A stretch of 64,000 nucleotides of DNA, taken from contig OY986968.1 of assembly GCA_963920575.1 (NCBI GenBank), positions 6,813,485-6,877,484 of the forward strand. The letters run 5' to 3'. Below are positions 8,896 to 20,379 of the stretch, in pieces. Position 1 is the stretch's first letter; every line of letters starts with the position of its first letter. The translations under genes and the position numbers were made by a program. Under the pieces are notes generated by a model. It had not been told where the DNA came from. It did not search any database and saw only the letters and a program-made list of their open reading frames with translations. Source of the DNA: Narthecium ossifragum (Eukaryota; Streptophyta; Magnoliopsida; Dioscoreales; Nartheciaceae).

Positions 8896-11800
8896 TGTGA
8901 GGACCTCACCCTCTACCCCCGTGGCTCGTTGTAGACCACAAGGGCAATTTGGTAAATTGCGCCTTGTTGGTTTGTTTCACACCCACGTGTGCACACACCG
9001 GCCTTGTTTGTATTAATGCTTGTTTAGAACGGCTAGGTGGAACCGGGATCGGAAGATCCCAGCTCGGGTGCGCGGAAGCTTGCCTTTGGGCAGCTGACGA
9101 CCCTTGAGCGATCGATCGCTCCTTGGGACAATCGATCGGACTCGATCCGACTTGGTGTTGGGATCGAGCCAGGGTGCGAGCGATCGATCGCTCCTTGGAG
9201 CGACTGATCAGAATCGCGTCGGTGGCTTTTCTGCTTCGCGAGGACGGCCATCGCTGGCCGTCGTTCTCCCTTGTCAGAGGGGGAGGACTTTCTCCTCCCC
9301 TCCCCCAGATTTTTCCCCCTCTTTCCCGGCTTTCCCCTCCCTCTTTCCCCTCTTTTCTTCCCCTCCTCTTCCTCCTTCTCCTCTCTTTCTTCTTCCTTCT
9401 TCCTTTCTTCCCCCGAGAGCCCTGTTTTCCCCTGTTCCGGCAGCCAAGCTTCATCTCCTCCGTTCTCCCTCCTCTGCCCATCTTTTTCGGTGTTCTAAGG
9501 CTCGTTGGATTCGTGACAACGAGAGGAAGATCCCTAAAGAGGTTTGGAGGCTTGTTGGTGATCAAATCGCCGAGAATCAGCCGAGGAAAGCGCAGCTAGG
9601 TAGGGCTATACCTACTCTGTTCATTTCGGGTTTTCTTGAGATCTAGCCGTTGGATTATGTTGATCCTTGCTTTGTTGGATTCGTTATGCCTTATAGAATA
9701 ACTGATTTAAGTTTCACGTTAATCAGTTGAGATTTGAGTAGGTTTTATGCAAGATTAGTCTCGGATTTCTGGTTTTCTGCTGTTCTTGAGAAACAGCCGG
9801 CTTGCGGCGAGTTTTCCGGCCGGCGAGTACATGATCATGGCTTTTCATAAACATAAGAGTTGTAGAGCTATTCGTTATCTTTCTATTTCATCTTGTTTCA
9901 TATTTTTCCGATTTATGTACGATTTCTTATGAATTGTTTGTGGAAGGGCTGCGTTGCAGCAATTATTGGGTAAGTTAGTTTGATTAACGATTTTGATTAG
10001 CGTTTGCCCGTTAATCCAACCATTGGATGATTATGATTTTTGGATATGATGAATCTGGTTTATACACCAATTGGTCACTAAGTTGGCTCTTGAATCCGAC
10101 GACGTTTGGACGTCGGATCGACGGGATCAATTAGCCCCTAAGTAGTGGTTTTGGGTGTTTGAATATAATATTATATTTTGGAATATAATATTATATTGTG
10201 TACTGTTCATCAACGGTTTTCGGGGTTGCTTCCCGTTGCAGGAGTCCGCGGGTGACGGTCGTGGTACCGTCGTAATGCCGGGACCCGCTGCGGATCGGCT
10301 GGCAGCGGTTGGTGGTACCGCTGCAGCGATCCAGTAGACTTATATGATGCTTGACATATTGTTGCATGCCTTTCCTATTATCTGTGTATGTCATAGCATG
10401 CATTGCTGTTGTATGCATTAGTTGCATTGGTTAGGGCGTGTGTGATCTTTGGGTCGCCGTCCCGAGGCTGGAAGCTCGGACTTAGCCCTAGGACCGGGGT
10501 TGGGTGGTTTGGACCCGGTTTGAATTGTAGTGTCCAGTCGATTCGACGATAGGTTTAGATGACTGGAGCACTTGTGGATTGATGATTGTAGAGGTCGTGT
10601 CGGCCTTGAGTCGGATGCTGAGGTGTAGCCGGTGTCCCACTGTGCTGACCCGGGGAGTAGTGAAGTTGCCTACTGATGTCGCTCAAATGTGTCACGCACA
10701 GCGGTCGCGGTGCAGTACAGCATAAGAGAGGTCGAATCCCACAGAGAGACAAGCAGGAAAGATCCAGAAACACAGATAACAATGAATTGAAAACAATCAA
10801 GAGCGATGAAAGTTAAGAAAATAGATCGAAGATGTAATGGTAAGATAAAGTTAACGAAAGAAATCAGGATTTGAATGAGGCTAGGCTTCAGGAATCACGT
10901 CACTCGGATTTAGGTTCTTCTCTTCTCAATGGATCATATGATACTCAGTTAAGGGATTCACATCCCAATCACCTTAACCGGAAGATATAGAATTATGAAT
11001 CTAATAAAATATATAAATGTCTCTTCCTACGATTGGTTCTTCCTTTTTATAGTTCTAACTTCATCCAACCAAACCTAAGAATACACGATACCGGCTGTCA
11101 CTACAGGCAACGCGCAGCAAAAGTTCATCGGGACAAAGCCCTAGCTCTAATCGGATTTCTAAGAATACACAATACCAACTCTCACAATCGGCAATGCATA
11201 TCAAAGATCTCACGGTATAGTGCCCCAACCTTATCTAACCAGATCCCGAAGAATACACAATACTAGCTGTCACTACGGGCAATGCATAGCAAAGGTCTCA
11301 CGAGACTCGATAGGAGAATCAAAGAAGATAACTATGGGATCACAATATCATAAAAGAAGCATGACTGGATTTATAATAATGTTTAACCACAAAGCAATCT
11401 GTGAAGATCCAATACATAAGAAGAGTTTAACAATAAAGATTAAAAACTATGAACCATTGTTGGAGAAGAAGCCCTAGTCCTCGCTAGATCATCCGTCCGC
11501 CATGCCCGCGGATTACTCGGCCATGGATGGAGATTCCTTCATCTTCTTCCCTTAAGAAACGTCCAGGAAGAGCCTCCAAAAACGTCCAAGAAGTCCCCCT
11601 CAAACCCTAGAAAGAGTCCTATTTATAGCCCCAAAGTCTCTCCATCAACGGATTTGATCTAAACCGTTGATTTAATTCACTGGGAACGTCCGATCGATCC
11701 CCCTCGGGATGTTGGAACGATCGGTCTCTTGAAATCTCCAATCTTCTATTTACGCCCGAGTCCGATTGATGGACTGATCGATCGAACTCTGCTCCTCTAA

Positions 11801-12980
11801 AAAGCATACGTTCTGTCACCCTTTAATTCCCAAGTCCGATCGATCGAATTATGAGTGTTGGATCGATCGGTTGAGTAAAAATCCGCTGTTTTTGGCTTTT
11901 TCCGAGTCCGATCGATCGGACCATTGGTGTCGGATCGATCGGACCCTATAGGAGCGATAGAGGGATCGATCGCTCCCTATATGGCTGAAAAAAACAAGTT
12001 CTGTCACGTTTCTGCGTGGTCCGATCGATCGGCGGATCGCTCGGACTTCCTGCTTATTTTCAGTTCTGCCCTTCAGACTGCGCCATCGGTACTAAAATTT
12101 CCGTAACTTCCTCTAGGAAACTCGGAATCACGAACCGTAAAGTTCTCCAGAATCTACACTTCAAGAGCTTTCCAACCATATATGGCACATCATCTGGTTC
12201 TTCATGAGCAGGTACAGATTAATTTTTGAAGTTGATCCATATACTCTTTTCAGCTTCTTTTAGCTCCAATTTCCTGCATTTTCCAAACAACCATGTGAAG
12301 CAATATATAGATATAAAAATAGTAATAAAGATGCTGATTAAGGATAATAATCTAGCAATTGAGATGGTTATAAGGTTGTTCAGAGTGCACTTTCATGCAC
12401 TCATCACCTACTCTGCTTGTGTGTCGCCAGTGTTGTTCCTGCTTTTGAGTGCTGCTCCTAGGCCTCAGGGACACGCGGTGGGGTTATGGGACCCATGTAT
12501 ACACCCAGGTCCTACTTGAGGGCGACACTGTTGCGTTTCCCTCTTCCTTCTGTGTGACGTAGTGTACATCCCTACTGAGCTTAGTGCTCACTCCTACCCG
12601 GGCTGCGTTTTGCAGGTGCAGGCGGCAGTACCTCTTCTGTAGCCCCTACCGGGCAGTTAGTTGGCAGTGCGGCGGCGCCAGGTGGATTCTGAGAGGTGGT
12701 GATCCTTTACAGTTTTTACCCTATGTTAGTTAGTCTCCTACGGGAGTATGTTGTATTTTGGATCTTCCCCTCTCCGAGGATTTGTATATTAAACCTTTTT
12801 GAGTTTTAATCTGTGGTTCGAGGCTTCATTATTATATTGTCTTTAATTGGGGGTTTTTGATGATTTGCTAAGGAGACCGATAAGATAGAGGGAACCCTCG
12901 CCAGCTTTGTTTTCCGCGTTTTGTAGGTTCCGGTTATCGTCGCCCGGCCCGGTTGGGCTTTCGCGGGTCGGGGCGCGACA
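8896..12980 (+). repeat. 5' LTR of the chromovirus, interrupted by a solo LTR
   Basis: It begins TGTGAGGACC and ends GGGGCGCGACA, three bases before the primer-binding site. The sequence matches 17919-20076 until a foreign segment (10674-12406) and resumes after it. It contains a CGATCGATCG palindrome cluster (9107-9215), a long C/T-rich tract (9290-9420), and the conserved 'gctcactcctacccgggctg' block near 12588, which recurs in the other LTRs of this type in the window. Confidence 0.9.
10674..12406 (-). mobile_element. Solo LTR inserted in the chromovirus 5' LTR
   Basis: The 1733-bp segment has TG...CA ends (TGATGTCGC...CTCATCA) and is flanked by the perfect 5-bp duplication CCTAC (10669-10673 and 12407-12411). 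The uninterrupted site is preserved in the 3' LTR (around 19694). On the minus strand it matches the LTR at 39503-41132: both carry 'ggttggaaagctcttgaag', 'ttacggttcgtgatt' and 'agtttcctagaggaag' in the same order, and a TGTGG-x-TTCGAC-like block near the 3' end. No coding region or second LTR is present, so it is a solo LTR. It holds six or more GATCGATC palindromes (11690-12060). Confidence 0.88.
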
Positions 12981-12983
12981 GCT

Positions 12984-12995
12984 TGGTATCAGAGC
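12984..12995 (+). promoter_or_regulatory. Primer-binding site (initiator tRNA-Met type)
   Basis: TGGTATCAGAGC, the classic complement of plant initiator methionine tRNA, lies three bases after the CA end of the 5' LTR. Confidence 0.92.
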
Positions 12996-13202
12996 ATAGG
13001 TTGTAGATCCCAGGGTTTAGGATCAGGATTCGGTTGAGTTGAGCGTGGAATGGGTTAGTTCTATGTCTAGAACATCCATGCATGCTCCTTTTGATGTGTT
13101 ATGCTTTTCCGCTTTCTGTTGTGCTGCTTTGTCTTGCGGCTTCTTACGAGTGAACGCTCGTTGTCGTTGGTGATTGCACAGCTGTCGGGAGCTCGAGTCT
13201 GA

Positions 13203-14369
13203 CCTTCGGTTGTTGGTCGAGGTGGGGCACGACCTGGTCGACCCGCTCGACCAGACAGGGTAGCACCTGTCAGGACGGTCAGAGCTCGACGGACTGGACC
13301 GTCACCAGTGACAGTTGCGGTCGCACAGGAGGAGGCTCCTCTCGCCGAGGAGGGGGTCCTCGCTCCGGTCGATGGGCGGGCCGCGGCAGCGGTCATGATG
13401 GACTTCCAGCGGCTGAACCCGCCTAGGTTCAGCGGTGAGACTGGAGATCCGACCACGGCAGACGGCAGGCTCCGAGGAGTCACGCGCGTTCTCGACGCTC
13501 TCTTCGTCGGGGATGACCGGATTCGGGTCACCCTCGCGGCGTTCCAGCTCGATGGTGACGCCCTTGACTGGTGGTGCACTGCCCAGCACACCAGTGGCGG
13601 AGAGGAGCCAACGTGGGAGGAGTTCAGGGTGTTGTTCTTGGACGCATACTTCCCGGAGAGTACGCGTGTCGCCCTGTCTCGCGAGTACCAGTCCCTCTTG
13701 CAGGGTACTCGCACTGTTCAGCAGTACGCCACCCGGTTCACGCACTTGGTCCGTTTTGCGGGGGCAGTGGCAGCAGATCCAGTGGCCAGGGCACGGTAGT
13801 TTGCGTGGGGTCTTCGTCCAGAGATCAGGCGCCAGACGTGTTCCCACCGCTTCCAGACGCACTCAGCAGTTCTGAACTGCGCCTTAGTTGTGGAGGCGCA
13901 GTCGCAGTTGGAGAGACGCCGGGCAGTTCCACCGGCAGTCTCTACCAGCTCGCAGCAGCAGAGGCCCCAGTTCAGAGGGGGGATACGGCGGAGGGCACCA
14001 GCGGCGTCAGCGACGCTTTCAGCAGCGGTCGCAGCACCCGCAGCAGTTCCAGGCACAGTTGCCGAGTCCGTCGGGCCGTCTGGGCAGACTCCGTCAGGGG
14101 GAGGCCAGGGTGAGCAGCCTGGTGGCGCGCTAGCCACTTGTTTCCAGTGCGGGCAGCCGGGACACTTCCGCCAGAACTGTCCCATGCGAGGGGCGCGGAG
14201 CGCTGTGTCGCAGGGCAGTAGAGGCGGGGGGTACGGTGCCTGGCAGGGGAGCGGTAGTGGGCGCGGATCAGGGGCTGGACCGGGCCGCTCCAGAGGTGGA
14301 GGCGGTCAGCGGGGGCGCGTGTTTGCTCTTTCGGCGCGCGAGCAGCCGGACACCGTTCAGCTTTACTAG
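13203..14369 (+). pseudogene. Chromovirus gag (capsid and zinc knuckle), two in-frame stops
   Basis: The frame is open from 13203, just after an in-frame TGA at 13200, so the original start is lost or lies upstream. A basic Arg/Pro/Gly-rich leader is followed by the retrotransposon gag domain: MMDFQRLNPPRFSG, LDGDALDWW, TWEEFRVLFLDAYFPES and YATRFTHLV (about 13395-13755). TAG at 13797-13799 breaks the frame in the middle of gag. The frame continues through a Gln/Ser/Gly-rich stretch to the zinc knuckle CFQCGQPGHFRQNC (about 14139-14180; C-x2-C-x4-H-x4-C), which binds the element RNA, and an RGG-like tail. A second TAG ends it at 14367-14369. The same frame continues into pol, as expected for a single gag-pol polyprotein. 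It is non-functional as read. Confidence 0.88.
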
Positions 14370-17300
14370 CCGTACCAGCAGCCGCAGCAGTACCAGCAGG
14401 CAGCGGTAGAGCCAACCGTCCTCAGAGGTATCTTTCAGCTTTCTAGTTCTTTAGTAGATGTGCTGATAGACTCTGGGGCGTCTCATTCCTATATTGCTAG
14501 CATGTGTGTGGCATCGCTAGGATTAGAGACGAGTTGGCTAAAGGTGGCACAGTCTGTAAACTCACCGATCGGCGGCACAGTCAGGGTAGACCGGGTCTGC
14601 CGATCTTGTTCTTTGGAGGTTGGAGGCCTCCGTGTCTGTCTAGACCTGCGGGTGATAGACATGACAGGCTTCGACGTGATACTCGGTATGAACTGGTTAG
14701 CAGCGTACCGAGCTATCATCGACTGTGGTCGCCGGAGGGTGGTCGCTTGGACACCCGATGGGACCCAATTTGTGTTGTTGGGGGATCGGTTTTCAGCCGA
14801 TTCCTTCGCTTGCGGTGTAGGGAGGCGTGGCAGCGAGCTTTCAGCCTTGCTTGCCAGCCTGTCCCTGTTTGGGTCAGAGGGAGTGCAGCAGAACAGTTTC
14901 CCCAGGATCGTGTGCGACTACACCGACGTGTTTCCCGAGGTGTTGCCAGGGCTTCCACCGCCCAGAGAGGTCGATTTTGAGATCGACCTGGTACCGGGTA
15001 CCGCACCGATCTCTCTCCCAACTTTCAGGATGGCACCAGCAGAGCAGAGTGAGTTGAGGAATCAGCTAGACGAGCTTACCAGCAGAGGCTTCATCCGTCC
15101 CAGCATGTCTCCCTCGGGGGCGCCAGTGTTGTTCGCAAAGAAGAAGGACGGTACCCTTCGACTTTGCATAGACTACAGGCGGCTCAACAGGGTGACGGTG
15201 AAGAATCGGTATCCAATGCCGAGGATCGACGACCTGTTTGACCAGTTGCGAGGATCTTCAGTGTTTTCGAAGATCGACCTCCGCACCGGCTACCACCAGT
15301 TGAGGGTTCGGAATTGCGACATCCCGAAGATGGCTTTTCGGACTCGGTACGACCTGTACGAGTTCGTGGTGATGCCGTTTGGGCTGACGAACGCACCAGC
15401 AGCGTTCATGGATCTCATGTAGAGGATCTTCCGGCCTTTCCTAGACGAGTTCGTGGTGGTGTTCGTCGATGACATCCTTATCTACTCCCGGTCAGAGGCG
15501 GAGCACGAGCGATACTTGGCGACAGTGTTGCAGCTGCTTAGGGAGCATCGGCTTTATGCCAAGGCTTCCAAGTGCGAGTTCTGGCTTGCACAGGTGGGAT
15601 TCCTTGGACACGTGGTGTTGGCAGCAGGGATCTCAGTTGACCCGGCCAAGGTCGAGGCAGTGGTACAGTGGCAGAGACCGAGGACAGTGTTCGAGGTCCG
15701 TAGCTTTTTAGGCCTGGCGGGTTACTACAGACGGTTCGTGCGGGACTTCTCCAAGGTTGCCGGACCGTTGACCAGACTGACACAGAAGGCTGTCCGGTTC
15801 GTGTGGGATGATGCTTGTGAGCGAGCCTTCGTGGAGCTGAGGACGAGGTTGACCAGTGCGCCGGTGCTAATCATCCCCGAGCGAGGTGTTGGTTACAGTG
15901 TTTACTGCGACGCCAGCGGTGAGGGTTTGGGGTGTGTCCTCATGCAGGAGGGCCACGTAGTTTCCTATGGTTCTCGTCAGCTGAAGAACCATGAGAGGAA
16001 CTACCCGACTCACGACTTGGAGCTAGCAGCGGTGGTCTTCACCCTGAAGACCTGGCTGCATTATCTCTATGGCGAGAAGTTCTCAGTCTTCTCGGACCAT
16101 AAGAGTTTGAGACACGTTTTCACCCAACGTGACCTCAACCTGAGGCAGCGACGCTGGATGGAGCTACTGGAGGACTACGACTTTGCGTTGCATTACCAAC
16201 CTGGTAAGGCAAACGTCGTAGCAGACGCGCTGAGCAGACAGGTGAGAGACACCAGAGCAGCAGTTGCAGGGTTGTCAGCGCGGCAGTGGCAGGCTCTAGA
16301 GACGGCGGGCCAGTTGGGGCTCGAGTTTGAGGATCGGGGATCCAACAGCTTCCTCTACGCAGTGCAGAGTATGCCAGCAGTTCTAGCCAGAGTGTTAGAG
16401 GCACAGCACAGTGACCCAGAGCTCGAGGAGTTACGCACAGCAACGGGCACGGAGGGCGCAGACGGAGAATGGACAGTATCGTCAGACGGAGGGCTACGGT
16501 TCAGAGGCAGAGTAGCAGTTCCAGCAGATCCAGTTCTTCGAGACGACGTCCTACGAGAGTTCCACCACTCTCGCTTTGCAGTTCATTCCGGCGGCACCAA
16601 GATGTACCAGGATCTTCGGCGACAGTTCTGGTGGCGCGGGATGAAGAGGGCAGTGACGGAGTTCGTATCGCACTGCCTTACCTGTCAGAAGGTCAAGGCA
16701 GAGCACCAGCGGACTCCGGGGTTACTTCAGCCGCTTCCACTAGCTAAGTGGAAGTGGGAGCACATCACGATGGACTTCGTGACAGGGCTACCGAGATCCC
16801 CTAGGGGGAATGACGCGATTTGGGTTATCGTTGATCGATTGACCAAATCGGCGCACTTCCTGCCTATGCGGGTGACAGACTCGACCGACAGGTTGGGCAG
16901 TTTGTACGTCAGAGAGGTGGTCAGACTACACGGAGTTCCAGTTTCTATCGTGTCAGACCGTGACCCCAGGTTCACCAGCAGGTTCTGGCGCGACTTTCAG
17001 GAGGCAGTTGGCACACTCCTGACTTTCAGTACGACATTCCATTCGCAGACAGACGGACAGTCAGAGCGGACTATCCAGATCCTGGAGGACATGCTGAGAG
17101 CATGTGTCCTCGACACAGGAGGCAGCTGGGAGGAGCACGTTCCCTTGGTGGAGTTCGCCTACAACAACAGCTACCAGTCCAGTCTTGGAGTAGCACCTTT
17201 CGAGGCGTTGTACGGTAGGCCGTGTCGTTCCCCAGTGTGCTGGACAGAGGTTGGAGAGGCTTCACTCACCGGTCCAGATACCGTCAGGCAGTCGTCAGAG

Positions 17301-17845
17301 AGGTTAGTGCAGATCAGGCAGAGGCTTCTGACGGCTCAGAGCCGACAGAAGAGTTATGCAGATCAGAGGCGACGACCGTTGGAGTTTGCAGTCGGCGACC
17401 GAGTGTTCTTGCGAGCGTCGCCGTACAGAGGTTATGTCAGGTTTGGCAGAGGTGGCAAGTTGGCGACGAGGTTTGTCGGGCCGTTTGAGATCTTAGAGAG
17501 GGTCGGCGAGGTAGCTTACCGCCTGGATCTTCCTCAGCACATGTCTGCTGTGCATCCGACTTTCCATGTGTCGATGCTGAGGAAGTATCACCCAGACCCG
17601 TCTCATGTCATCAGGGTGGATGACATTGAGCTTGAGGCAGACGTGAGCTTTGTTGAGCAGCCGGTTCAGGTACTTGACCGGAGGGATCAGGTCTTGCGGG
17701 GCAAGACGATTCCCTTGGTCAAGGTACTGTGGAGGCACAGAGGCACAGAGGCACCGAGGAGGTCACCTGGGAGCGCGAGGCGCGCATGCGGCAGGAGTTT
17801 TCGCAGTTGTTTTCTTCTCCAGGTACTTCTTGTCCTGTCCTCTAG
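14370..17845 (+). pseudogene. Chromovirus pol: protease, RT, RNase H, integrase, chromodomain-like tail
   Basis: Same frame as gag. Protease: [13 protein letters not shown] (from 14458) and [55 protein letters not shown], then TAG at 15420-15422, then the catalytic FVDDILIYS. RNase [12 protein letters not shown] (15898), [11 protein letters not shown] and [10 protein letters not shown]. Integrase: an HHCC zinc finger ([11 protein letters not shown] ... CLTC), the catalytic core with [22 protein letters not shown] and [14 protein letters not shown] (D, D, E), and the [18 protein letters not shown] motif (17482). The C-terminal chromodomain-like region starts [21 protein letters not shown]. There a perfect 8-bp tandem duplication (CAGAGGCA twice, 17738-17753) shifts the frame; the expected tail (VTWEREARM) continues in another frame and stops near 17865. 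No other frameshift is seen over 3.3 kb. Confidence 0.9.
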
Positions 17846-17901
17846 TGTAGCTGTTTTATTGTTCCGAGCCCTACCCTTATCGAATCTCGGGACGAGATTT
17901 C

Positions 17902-17918
17902 CTTTAAGGATAATAGGA
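17902..17918 (+). promoter_or_regulatory. Polypurine tract of the chromovirus
   Basis: Purine-rich AAGGATAATAGGA directly precedes the TGTGAGG start of the 3' LTR, the expected place for the plus-strand primer. It has more T than usual. Confidence 0.6.
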
Positions 17919-20076
17919 TGTGAGGACCTCACCCTCTACCCCTGTGGCTCGTTGTAGACCGCAAGGGCAATTTGGTAAATTGTGCATTGTTGGTTTGTTT
18001 CACACCCGCGTGTGCACACACCGGTCTTGTTTGTGTTAATGCTTGTTTAGAACGGCTAGGTGGAACCGGGATCGGAAGATCCCAGCTCGGGCGCGCGGAA
18101 GCTTGCCTTTGGGCAGCTGACGACCCTTGAGCGATCGATCGCTCCTTGGGACGATCGATCGGACTCGATCCGACTTGGTGTTGGGATCGAGCCAGGGCGC
18201 GAGCGATCGATCGCTCCTTGGAGCGACTGATCGGAATCGCGTCGGTGGCTTTTCTGCTTCGCGAGGACGGCCACCGCTGGCCGTCGTTCTCCCTTGTCAG
18301 AGGGGGAGGACTTTCTCCTCCCCTCCCCCAACTTTTTCCCCCTCTTTCCCGGCTTTCCCCTCCCTCTTTCCCCTCTTTTCTTCCCCTCCTCTTCCTCCTT
18401 CTCCTCTCTTTCTTCTTCCTTCTTCCTTTCTTCCCCCAAGAGCCATGTTTTCCCCTGTTCCGGCAGCCAAGCTTCATCTCCTCCGTTCTCCCTCCTCCGG
18501 CCATCTTTTTCGGCGTTCTAAGGCTCGTTGGATTCGTGACAACGAGAGGAAGATCCCTAAAGAGGTTTGGAGGCTTGTTGGTGATCAAATCGCGGGGAAT
18601 CAGCCGAGGAAAGCGCAGCTAGGTAGGGTTATACCTACTATGTTCATTTCGGGTTTTCTTGAGATCTAGCCGTTGGATCTTGTTGATCCTTGCTTTATTG
18701 GATTCCTTATGCCTTGTAGAATAACGGATTGAAGTTTCATGTTAATCAGTTGAGATTTGAGTAGGTTTTATGCAAGATTAGTCTCGGATTTCTGGTTTTC
18801 TGCTGTTCTTGAGAAACAGCCGGCTTGCGGCGAGTTTTTCGGCCGGCGAGTACATGATCATGGCTTTTCATAAACATAAGAGTTGTAGAACTATTCGTTA
18901 GCTTTCCATTCCATCTTGTTTCATATTTTTCCTATTTATGTACGATGTCTTATGAATTTTTTGCTGAAGGGCTGCGTTGCAGCAATTATTGGGTAAGTTA
19001 GTTTGATTAACAATTTTGATTAACGTTTTCCCGTTAATCCAGCCGTTGGATGATTATGAGTTTTGGATATGATGATCCTAGTTTATACACCTACTGGTGG
19101 CTAAGTTGGATCTTGAATCCGACGACGTTTGGACGTCGGATCGACAGGATCAATTAGCCCCTAAGTAGTGGTTTTGGGTGTTTGAATATAATATTATATT
19201 TTGGAATATAATATTATATTGTGTACTGTTCATCAACGGTTTTCGGGGTTGCTTCCCGTTGCAGGAGTCCGCGGGTGACGGTCGTGGTACCGTCGTAATG
19301 CCGGGACCCGCTGCGGATCGGCTGGCAGTGGTTGGTGGTACCGCTGCAGCGATTCAGTAGACTTATATGATACTTGACATACTGTTGCATGCCTTTCCTA
19401 TTATCTGTGTATGTCATAGCATGCATTGTTGTTGTGTGCGTTAGTTGCATTGGTTAGGGCGTGGGTGATCTTTGGGTCGTCGTCCCGAGGCTGGAAGCTC
19501 GGACTTAGCCCTAGGACCGGGGTTGGGTGGTTTGGACCCGGTTTGAATTGTAGTATTCAGTCGATTCGATGATAGGTTTAGATGACTGGAGCACTTGTGG
19601 ATTGATAATTGTAGAGGTCGTGTCGGCCTTGAGTCGGATGCTGAGGTGTAGCCGGTGTCCCACTGTGCTGACCCGGGGCGTAGTGAAGTTGCCTACTCTT
19701 CTTGTGTGTCGCCAGTGTTGTTCCTGCTTTTGAGTGCTGCTCCTAGGCCTCAGGGACACGCGGTGGGGTTATGGGACCCCTGTATACACCCAGGTCCTAC
19801 TTGAGGGCGACATTGTTGCGTTTCCCTCTTCCTTCTGTGTGACGTAGTGTAGATCCCTACTGAGCTTAGTGCTCACTCCTACCCGGGCTGCGTTTTGCAG
19901 GTGCAGGCGGCAGTACCTCTTCTGTGGCCCCTACTGGCCAGTTAGTTGGCGGTGCGGCGGCGCCAGGTGGAGTCTGAGAGGTGGTGATCCTTTACAGTTT
20001 TTACCCTATGTTAGTTAGTCTCCTACGGGAGTGTGTTGTATTTTGGATCTTCCCCACTCCGAGGATTTGTATATTT
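17919..20076 (+). repeat. 3' LTR of the chromovirus, truncated
   Basis: Near-copy of the 5' LTR without the solo-LTR insertion: the junction 'ttgcctactcttcttg' near 19690 shows the empty site. Similarity stops at 'gaggatttgtatatt' (20076), where the 5' LTR would continue for about 200 bp more. Beyond it lies a LINE ORF1 fragment. Confidence 0.88.
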
Positions 20077-20379
20077 TCAGGACCTCCAGGTGAATTCTTC
20101 CTCCCACGAAGCGTCCATAGAGGGAGTACTTCCATTTATCATAGCAGCGATCTAGGAGCTCGTCATTCAGGACAACCTCATCAGCAGGCAGCGGTCCAAG
20201 CTTCTCCCTGTGTTCCGGCAAAACAATGACTGTTCTATGTTTCCCTCCTCCCGCAGCAGTAGCAGCATATGATCGGGTGGGGCGACCACCCTCTTAGCTT
20301 TCAGGCGAGAGCTGGCAGATAGCCCTTGTCTTCCTTTGTGTTCACTAGCTCCTTTGTCATCTCCTTCCGCTTCCTCCAT
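20077..20379 (-). pseudogene. LINE ORF1 N-terminal fragment (DUF4283-like)
   Basis: A minus-strand ATG at 20379 starts an acidic/basic leader (MEEAEGDDKGASEHKG). After a frame change near 20225 the strand encodes DELLDRCYDKWKYSLYGRFV, which resembles the start of the DUF4283 domain of plant L1-type ORF1 proteins. The reading ends where it meets the truncated LTR. It is a 300-bp remnant, judged from motif similarity only. Confidence 0.5.

Larger units (their letters stand above)
8896..20076 (+). mobile_element. Tekay/Del-type chromovirus (Ty3/gypsy), 3' LTR truncated
   Basis: The plus-strand order is 5' LTR (8896-12980, including a later insertion), primer-binding site TGGTATCAGAGC, gag, protease, RT, RNase H, integrase with GPF motif and a chromodomain-like tail, polypurine tract, then 3' LTR (17919-20076). 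Corrected for the insertion the 5' LTR is about 2.35 kb; the 3' LTR lacks the last ~200 bp. The LTRs differ at a few percent of sites, so the insertion is not very recent. The integrase tail ([19 protein letters not shown]) is typical of the Tekay/Del lineage. TCTAG precedes the 5' LTR; its duplicate cannot be found because the right end is gone. Confidence 0.92.

Noticed and set aside
9107..9215. CGATCGATCG clusters as CRISPR or bacterial origin repeats
   Set aside because: Units are palindromes without regular spacers, lie in plant LTRs, and vary between copies.
8906..9565. 219-codon minus-strand ORF and its copy at 17929-18588
   Set aside because: It appears at the same place in both LTRs of one element and is antisense to the leader; composition bias explains it.
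9104..9646. Long overlapping ORFs in the chromovirus LTRs (also 18127-18669 and the minus strand)
   Set aside because: They cover a C/T-rich leader tract inside both LTRs; several frames on both strands are open at once, and the translations are Pro/Ser/Phe- or Arg/Lys/Glu-rich without domains.
13067..14415. Minus-strand and alternate-frame ORFs over gag
   Set aside because: They are shadows of the GC-rich gag frame, which alone shows conserved motifs and continues into pol.
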